A stretch of 64,000 bases of DNA from assembly GCA_949288785.1 (NCBI GenBank), contig CASELQ010000012.1:53279-117278 (forward strand), in the 5' to 3' direction. A program made the translations under genes and the position numbers. This document shows, piece by piece, positions 58,520 through 64,000 of the stretch. The notes beneath the pieces were generated by a model. It saw only the letters and a program-made list of their open reading frames with translations. It was not told the DNA's origin and did not search any database. The DNA is from an uncultured Eubacteriales bacterium (GTDB lineage Bacteria > Bacillota > Clostridia > Christensenellales > Borkfalkiaceae). Every line of letters starts with the position of its first letter. Positions within the stretch are counted from its first letter, which is position 1.

Positions 58520-59056
58520 ATGGTAATAGGTGAAAAAATAAAAGATTTAAGGCTGTCTTGCGGGCTTACTCAAGAAGAGCTGGCGGACAGGTGCGAACTT
58601 ACCAAGGGCTATATTTCGCAGCTTGAAAACGAACTTACGAGTCCTTCCATAGCAACGCTTATAGACATTCTTTCGGCTTTGGGGACTAATTTAAAAGAGT
58701 TCTTTTCGGATGACGAACAGGAAGAAAAGGTAACTTTCAACAAGAACGAATTCATAGAAAAGGTAACGGAAAGTTACACGCTTAACTGGCTGGTTCCCAA
58801 CGCCCAGAAAAACGCCATGGAGCCGGTGTACATGCGCCTTAACCCCGGTGCCTCCACGGAAGAAGATTTCCCGCACGAAGGAGAGGAGTTCGGGTACGTT
58901 CTGAAAGGAAAAATAGTGCTGGTGCTCGGCAAGCGCCGGCTGAAAGTGAAAAAGGGCGAAAGTTTTTATTTTAACTCCAGCCTGGTGCACAGTATAGAAA
59001 ACAATTCGCAGGAGGCGGCGGAATTTATATGGGTGTCATCGCCGCCGTCCTTCTGA
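58520..59056 (+). CDS. XRE-cupin transcriptional regulator (PuuR-like)
   Basis: A 178-residue protein. Residues ~1-65 form a Cro/CI-type HTH ([27 protein letters not shown]). Residues ~105-175 form a cupin domain ([19 protein letters not shown]). This architecture regulates polyamine genes in many bacteria and here heads the potABCD genes, 17 bases before potA. It probably senses putrescine or spermidine in its cupin and binds the compound operator at 58456-58494. GGGGAAAG precedes the ATG. Confidence 0.92.
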   Translation: MVIGEKIKDLRLSCGLTQEELADRCELTKGYISQLENELTSPSIATLIDILSALGTNLKEFFSDDEQEEKVTFNKNEFIEKVTESYTLNWLVPNAQKNAMEPVYMRLNPGASTEEDFPHEGEEFGYVLKGKIVLVLGKRRLKVKKGESFYFNSSLVHSIENNSQEAAEFIWVSSPPSF

Positions 59057-59073
59057 TAATCGGAGCGAAAGTT

Positions 59074-60583
59074 ATGGAAAACAGACAGGAAAAAATAATT
59101 GAACTCATCGGGCTTACCCGCCGCTTCGAGGACGGAGTGGTGGCAGTGGACAACATAGACCTTTACGTAAGAAAGGGCGAATTCGTTACCTTTCTGGGTC
59201 CTTCCGGCTGCGGCAAGACCACCACGCTCCGCATGATAGCGGGGTTCGATAAACCCACGAGCGGAAAGATACTTTTAAATGGCGAAGATATAAGCGCGCT
59301 TCCCCCTAACAAGCGCCCCATAAACACGGTTTTTCAGCGTTACGCGCTTTTCCCGCACCTAAACGTGTATGACAACGTAGCGTTCGGGCTTAAACTCAAA
59401 AAGATTGAAAAAGAAGTTACGGACGGCAACGGTAATACCAAGGTAAAACAAATAAAATACGATAAAAAGACCATAGCCGCAAAAGTGGATAAGGTGCTTA
59501 AAATGGTGGATCTCGAAGGGTTTGAAAAGCGTTCGGTATCCACCCTTTCGGGCGGGCAGCAGCAGCGGGTGGCGATAGCGCGCGCGCTTGTGAACGAGCC
59601 TGAAATTCTGCTTTTGGACGAGCCTCTCGGCGCGCTGGATCTTAAAATGAGAAAGGATATGCAGCTTGAATTAAAGGAAATGCACCGTAAGCTCGGCATA
59701 ACCTTTATTTACGTTACGCACGATCAGGAAGAGGCGCTCACCATGAGCGACACCATTGTGGTGATGAAAGACGGCATAATACAGCAGATAGGCAAGCCCA
59801 CCGACATATATAACGAGCCAAAGAACGCTTTCGTTGCGGACTTTATAGGGGACAGCAACATTTTCAGCGGGACCATGGTCGGCAAAAACAAGGTGCGCTT
59901 TATAGGCAAGACCTTTGACTGTGTGGACGATTTTGCCAAGAACGAAAAGGTGGACGTGGTGGTCCGCCCCGAAGACGTGTTCCTTATGGACGAGGACAAG
60001 GGGCAGGTAAACGGTAAGATAGTAAGTTCCATATTCAAGGGCGTGCATTACGAGATGGTAATGAAAGTCGGCAAGAGCGAGGTGGTTGCGCAGAGCACCG
60101 TGCAGTTTGCCCGGCGAAAGGGCAAGCGTATATATCCGCCCGGACGATATACACATTATGGCAAAGGAATTTTCCGATAACCGGTACGACGGGTATATCA
60201 CCAAAAAGAATACCGTATGTTTCGGCGACGGGGAGTTCGAGTGCGACGTTACCCAGTTATATCCCGGTTCTTCGTTGGATGAGGAGGGGTATCTCATAAC
60301 CGCGGAAGGGGAAAAGATAGACCTTACAGATACCGACGTGGAAGTTACCGTGGGGCTTAAAGACATTGAGATAACCGACAACGCCGAAGAGGGCGGCGCG
60401 GAAGGCAATATAGTTTCCATAATCTATAAGGGCGACCACTATCAGCTTATCGTCCGCACGGACGAAAACGAAGAAGATTACGTGTTCGACACCGAGGATA
60501 CCTGGAACGAAAACGACAGGGTGGGCGTGATCATCCCCAAGGATAAAATCCGCCTTGCCTTAAAGCAGGAGGTAAGGAGATGA
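59074..60583 (+). pseudogene. potA: spermidine/putrescine ABC transporter ATP-binding protein, frameshifted
   Basis: Two frames together encode a ~500-residue PotA. The first (59074-60180) holds Walker [10 protein letters not shown], signature [15 protein letters not shown] and Walker [12 protein letters not shown], then the start of a TOBE region. The second (about 60104-60583) continues with [16 protein letters not shown] and ends at the potB start. Removing one T of TTT at 60106-60108 joins them ([17 protein letters not shown]). The ATG at 59074 is chosen because GGAGCG precedes it; 59029 lies inside the regulator gene. The break may be an assembly error or a real lesion. The C-terminal part is longer than in most PotA proteins, and it is start-stop coupled to potB (ATGA). 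Confidence 0.88.
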
Positions 60584-61395
60584 CGGCGGAAAAAAGAAAG
60601 AGTTTTTTCACCTTTTCAAGAAAGCAGCTGTGTATTCCTTACGCGCTTTTTCTGGTGCTGTTCGTCATTTTTCCGCTGGCGCTCATAGTGTACTATGCGT
60701 TCACCGCCAAGGACGGGAGCTTTACCTTTGCCAATTTCGTGTGGTTTTTTTCCACTCCGGCGTATATAAAGGTTTTGTTCCGCAGTATACTTATCGGGCT
60801 TTTGACCACCGTCATATGCCTTATTATAGGCTATCCCGTGGCGTACGTGCTTTCGCTTATAAAGTCTCACAGGAGGACCATATTGCTGCTCCTTTTCATT
60901 ATGCCCATGTGGATAAACTTTGTTTTGAGGGCAATGGCAATGAAAGAGCTGTTAAACCTTGTGGGCATATTCGGTGAATACGACTATCTCAGCGTTATAA
61001 TCGGCATGGTATACGACTATCTGCCCTTTACCATTCTGCCCATATACAGCGTGCTGATAAAGATAGACAAAAGTTACGGGGAGGCTGCTGCCGACCTCGG
61101 CGCAGGCAAGTTCAAAGTGTTTACTTCGGTAACGCTGCCCCTTTCCGTGGCGGGTATAGTGAGCGGCGCGACGATGGTGTTTCTGCCTTCCATGACCTGT
61201 TACGTTATAAGCGATACTTTCAGCAACCGCAATATAACCATAATAGGCAAGATGATAGAACAATGGTTCGGTTCGGGCAGTAACTGGAATTACGGTTCCA
61301 CCATAGCGCTGATACTGCTGGTAATAATGTTTCTCGGCACGTTGTTTACGGGCGGGTTTAGCAAGGAAGATACGGGGAGAGGTTCTGCGCTATGA
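60580..61395 (+). CDS. potB: spermidine/putrescine ABC permease PotB
   Basis: A 271-residue permease with six hydrophobic segments. The binding-protein-dependent transport loop is AAADLGAGKFKVFTSVTLPLS (EAA motif). It pairs with PotC and is powered by PotA. It overlaps the potA stop by four bases and the potC start by four. Located in the inner membrane. Confidence 0.93.
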   Translation: MTAEKRKSFFTFSRKQLCIPYALFLVLFVIFPLALIVYYAFTAKDGSFTFANFVWFFSTPAYIKVLFRSILIGLLTTVICLIIGYPVAYVLSLIKSHRRTILLLLFIMPMWINFVLRAMAMKELLNLVGIFGEYDYLSVIIGMVYDYLPFTILPIYSVLIKIDKSYGEAAADLGAGKFKVFTSVTLPLSVAGIVSGATMVFLPSMTCYVISDTFSNRNITIIGKMIEQWFGSGSNWNYGSTIALILLVIMFLGTLFTGGFSKEDTGRGSAL

Positions 61396-62192
61396 AAAAG
61401 ACTGTTAAAATTCTTATTATAGCCGTGGCGCTCTTATTTATTTACGCCCCTATAATACTGTTATTTATATATAGTTTTACCGAGAGCAAGACCATAGGTC
61501 TGTGGACGGGTTTTTCCCTTGATCTGTACGGCAGGCTTTTTACCGTAAGGCAGTTGAGGAATATGATAGTGGATACCCTGGTGCTTGCTTTGCTTGCTGC
61601 GTCGCTCTCCACCGTGCTCGGCACGTTGGGCGCGATAGGCATTTATTACAATAAAAAGTGGCTGGGGAAATTCACGAAGAGCGCTTCTCAGATACCGGTA
61701 ATCAATGCGGAAATTGTAACCGCAATCTCGCTTGCGCTCATATTTTCCTTTATAGCCATGGGCAGAAGTTACGGGGCGCTCCTTATAGGGCACATAGTGC
61801 TGTGCACGCCTTTCGTGGTGCTTTCGGTATTGCCCAAGTTAAAGCAGCTGGACCCCAGTTTATACGAGGCGGCGCTGGATCTCGGGGCAACGCCCGCGCA
61901 GGCGCTCTTTAAGGTGGTTATCCCCGAGATTCTGCCCGGGATATTTTCGGGCTTTATGCTGGCGATAACTTTGTCGCTTGACGATTATATGGTTACGGCA
62001 TATACCAAGCCCCCCACAATGGAGACCATAAGCACTTACGTTTACGGCGCCATGAGAAGGCCTTCGCATTCTTACCTTGCGGAACTGCGCGCGCTGGCTT
62101 CGATAATATTTATCGTTATGATGGCGGCGGTATTGATTATAAACGTAAAGGCATCGTCTAAAATTAAAAAAGAAAAAAACAAAAACATATAA
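61392..62192 (+). CDS. potC: spermidine/putrescine ABC permease PotC
   Basis: A 266-residue permease with six hydrophobic segments and the EAA loop YEAALDLGATPAQALFKVVIPEILPG. The C-terminal SLDDYMVTAY segment is typical for PotC. It overlaps potB by four bases and ends 14 bases before potD. It forms the channel with PotB. Confidence 0.93.
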   Translation: MKKTVKILIIAVALLFIYAPIILLFIYSFTESKTIGLWTGFSLDLYGRLFTVRQLRNMIVDTLVLALLAASLSTVLGTLGAIGIYYNKKWLGKFTKSASQIPVINAEIVTAISLALIFSFIAMGRSYGALLIGHIVLCTPFVVLSVLPKLKQLDPSLYEAALDLGATPAQALFKVVIPEILPGIFSGFMLAITLSLDDYMVTAYTKPPTMETISTYVYGAMRRPSHSYLAELRALASIIFIVMMAAVLIINVKASSKIKKEKNKNI

Positions 62193-62206
62193 AAGGAGAA
62201 GAGACA

Positions 62207-63535
62207 ATGAAGAAAATAACGGGTAAAGTTCTGGCGCTTTCCCTGAGCGGAGCCATGCTTGTTTCTGTGGCGGCGTTAACAGGTTGCGGAGACGGTAATT
62301 CAAATGCCGAAAATACTTTGCGGATATATAATTGTTACGAATATATAGACGAAACCCTTCTGGATAAATTTGAAACCGAATACGAGGCGAAAACCGGGGA
62401 GGATATCGAGGTGGAATATTCCTGTTTCGACACCCCTGAGGATTGCTATAATTCGCTTAAAATAGACGGTTCGGCATATGACCTTATCTGCCCCTCCGAT
62501 TATATGATTGAAAAGATGGCAAGAGAAGGCATGCTCGAAGAGATAGAATTGCCCTCAGGCGGGAATTATATGCAAAACGTTTCTCCCTTTATAAAGGAAA
62601 CGTTTGAATCCATAACCTTTGACGGGAAGAGCCTTGCAAACTATGCCGCAGGCTATATGTGGGGCACCCTGGGGCTGGTGTATGACAGCGCCACGGTAGA
62701 CGCCGATGACATGAATTCCTGGTCTATTCTGTGGGGCGGAAAGTATGACGAGAAGTTTACTATAAAAGACAGCGTAAGAGATACCTACTTTATAGGGCTT
62801 GCCCGCTATCACGCAGACGAACTCGAACAGTACAGGAGCGAGTATCTTGCCGGCGGCACGCTTGAAGAGTATCAGTCAAAGTTAAAGGCGGCGTTTAACG
62901 ACACTTCCGAAAACACCGTGAATTCCGTTAAGGATATTCTCATGGACCTTAAAAGCAGAAGCTGGGGCATGGAAGTAGACGACGGCAAAGACTATATAAT
63001 ACGCGGCGAAACGCAGGTTTATTTTGCATGGAGCGGGGATGCGGTTTACGCCATGGACGAGGCGGAGAGCGAAGATTTGAACGAGGAAGACCGTAAAACC
63101 CTTTGTTACAGCGTGCCCGAAGAGGGTTCCAACATCTGGTTTGACGGGTGGTGCGTGCCCAAGGGTGCGGTAAACAAGGACCTTGCCCTTGAATTCATAG
63201 ATTTCCTTTCGCGGCCCGATAACGTTATTGCAAATATGGAATATATAGGTTACTGCAGCTGTATTGCGGGCGACGAGATTTTCGAATGGGTAGTGGAAAA
63301 TTACGGCGTGGAAGGCGGCGAATACAGCGTAGACCTCGGATATTTCTTCGGAGACCATGGCATTGACTGGATAGGCGGAGATGAATATACCGTTACCACC
63401 GATACGGTAGGCAGGCAGTTTTCCGCCCTCTATCCCGAAAAGAGCGTGCTTGACAGGTGCGTGGTTATGAACTACTTCCCGGATGCCGATAACGAGCGCA
63501 TCAATAATATGTGGTCTGAAATCAAGATAGGCTGA
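62207..63535 (+). CDS. potD: polyamine-binding lipoprotein PotD
   Basis: A 442-residue substrate-binding protein. A signal peptide ends in a lipobox LTGC with lipidated Cys27, so it is anchored outside the membrane. The mature part shows the PotD/PotF fold (LRIYNCYEYIDETLLDKFE, YDLICPSDYMIEKM, DNVIANMEYIGYCS). It is about 90 residues longer than the E. coli protein, mainly in the middle. It delivers putrescine or spermidine to PotBC. AAAGGAG precedes the ATG, and a terminator at 63568-63603 ends the operon. Confidence 0.93.
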   Translation: MKKITGKVLALSLSGAMLVSVAALTGCGDGNSNAENTLRIYNCYEYIDETLLDKFETEYEAKTGEDIEVEYSCFDTPEDCYNSLKIDGSAYDLICPSDYMIEKMAREGMLEEIELPSGGNYMQNVSPFIKETFESITFDGKSLANYAAGYMWGTLGLVYDSATVDADDMNSWSILWGGKYDEKFTIKDSVRDTYFIGLARYHADELEQYRSEYLAGGTLEEYQSKLKAAFNDTSENTVNSVKDILMDLKSRSWGMEVDDGKDYIIRGETQVYFAWSGDAVYAMDEAESEDLNEEDRKTLCYSVPEEGSNIWFDGWCVPKGAVNKDLALEFIDFLSRPDNVIANMEYIGYCSCIAGDEIFEWVVENYGVEGGEYSVDLGYFFGDHGIDWIGGDEYTVTTDTVGRQFSALYPEKSVLDRCVVMNYFPDADNERINNMWSEIKIG

Positions 63536-63567
63536 GCGAGGGAATCTTTATAAAAATCATATGAATT

Positions 63568-63603
63568 TTTCGGGCGGGTGCACTTTGGTACACCCGCCCG
63601 AAA
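63568..63603 (+). terminator. terminator of the pot operon
   Basis: TTTCGGGCGGGTG ... CACCCGCCCGAAA arms of 13 bp around a ten-base loop, also usable on the minus strand. Confidence 0.75.
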
Positions 63604-63732
63604 CTATGTCCGTAAAGTTTTTATTCCGTATAAGAAGGCAGAATGTTGAACGCGCCCGCCGCCACAAAAGGGGCGGCGGGCGGAAGCTGCCGGACATTCT
63701 GAACTCGTAAAATTATTAATTTTATATAAAAT

Positions 63733-64000
63733 TCAGTAATCCCATTCGGGGATATAGGTTTCGCCGGCGCTTTTGCGTTTTTGGTAGAACATATTTTCTA
63801 TTCCCAAAGATATGGCGTAATCTAAAACCCCGTTATATTCGCGCGCGGTGATTTTTCTTTGCAGTTCGGGAAAATCTTTTATATTTCCGAACGGAGTGTA
63901 TTGGCTCATAACGTTTATATACGCCCTGTCCTTTATCCCGCAAAACCAGTCCAGAATTTTTTTACTGTCAAAGGTGCATTGCGGCAGCACGAGGTGGCGC
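63733..64000 (-). CDS. PflX-like radical SAM protein (C-terminal part)
   Basis: The frame is open to the right edge, so only the last ~89 residues are in the window. The visible RHLVLPQC, DSKKILDWF and VMSQYTPF segments match the C-terminal part of the PflX (COG1313) radical SAM family, related to pyruvate formate-lyase activase. The SAM CxxxCxxC motif would lie outside the window. It is convergent with potD and ends with EWDY. The glycyl-radical target is not seen; NrdD (45872) is a conceivable but distant candidate only. Confidence 0.72.
   Translation of the reverse strand, partial: RHLVLPQCTFDSKKILDWFCGIKDRAYINVMSQYTPFGNIKDFPELQRKITAREYNGVLDYAISLGIENMFYQKRKSAGETYIPEWDY

Noticed and set aside
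1..64000. CRISPR arrays, insertion sequences, prophage
   Set aside because: No regularly spaced repeats, transposase-like or phage structural proteins were seen.

Overview
The window looks like chromosome of an anaerobic member of the Bacillota (Clostridia), probably an uncultured gut-type lineage. This is inferred from a trimeric electron-bifurcating [FeFe] hydrogenase, a class III (oxygen-sensitive) ribonucleotide reductase under NrdR boxes, an essential-type diadenylate cyclase CdaA, a potABCD cluster headed by an XRE-cupin regulator, strong AGGAGG ribosome binding sites, many consensus sigma-A type promoters with 17-bp spacers, and heavy use of ATA for isoleucine. No rRNA, phage, insertion sequence or CRISPR array is seen. 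Three tRNA genes are present (Glu-CTC, Pro-CGG, Ser-GGA).

Layout. 1-1047: end of a MacB/FtsX-type ABC permease. 1285-5018 (minus): AraC regulator, TPR protein, DUF4037 protein and SGNH hydrolase in one operon. 5201-9870: amino-sugar/polyol cluster (PIG-L deacetylase, frameshifted GlcN6P-deaminase homologue, sugar O-acetyltransferase, MtlD-like dehydrogenase, PfkB kinase), then a nitrilase-family hydrolase (minus), nagA, and a large BspA-type leucine-rich repeat surface protein. 14434-15300: tRNA-Glu and an intergenic repeat. 15324-23810: housekeeping block (comEC, holA, cdaA, DUF1015, aspartate kinase, malic enzyme, MGMT). 23855-25403: tRNA-Pro and a MATE transporter. 25568-29690 (minus): hydrogenase HydA/B/C. 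30056-31853: LysR regulator and an AhpD/CMD protein that share a palindromic site. 31998-34167: broken alpha-L-rhamnosidase. 34409-41169: LacI regulator divergent from a four-gene catabolic operon (ceramidase-like, CapA-like, M20 hydrolase, Fuc/Ara-isomerase family). 41495-44809: AT-rich restriction-modification island ending beside tRNA-Ser. 45872-49164: nrdD fused to a glutaredoxin domain, plus an unusual thioredoxin reductase. 49368-52550: HAD phosphatase, uracil permease and upp. 53022-53117: an isolated 31-codon gene with its own consensus promoter and terminator. 53540-57062: PHP protein, sorbitol-6-phosphate-dehydrogenase-like SDR and a double class II aldolase. 57300-58010: YgjV-type membrane protein (minus). 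58520-63535: XRE-cupin regulator and potABCD (potA frameshifted). 63733-64000: end of a PflX-type radical SAM gene.

Points of most interest are the isolated small gene at 53022, the NrdD-glutaredoxin fusion next to a thioredoxin reductase that lacks the NADPH-binding signature, the LysR-type palindromes that link two genes beside the hydrogenase, the LacI-controlled operon of unassigned substrate, the R-M island, and three single-base frameshifts (nagB-like, rhamnosidase, potA) that are either real decay or assembly error. All assignments rest on reading motifs by eye; no database search was run.
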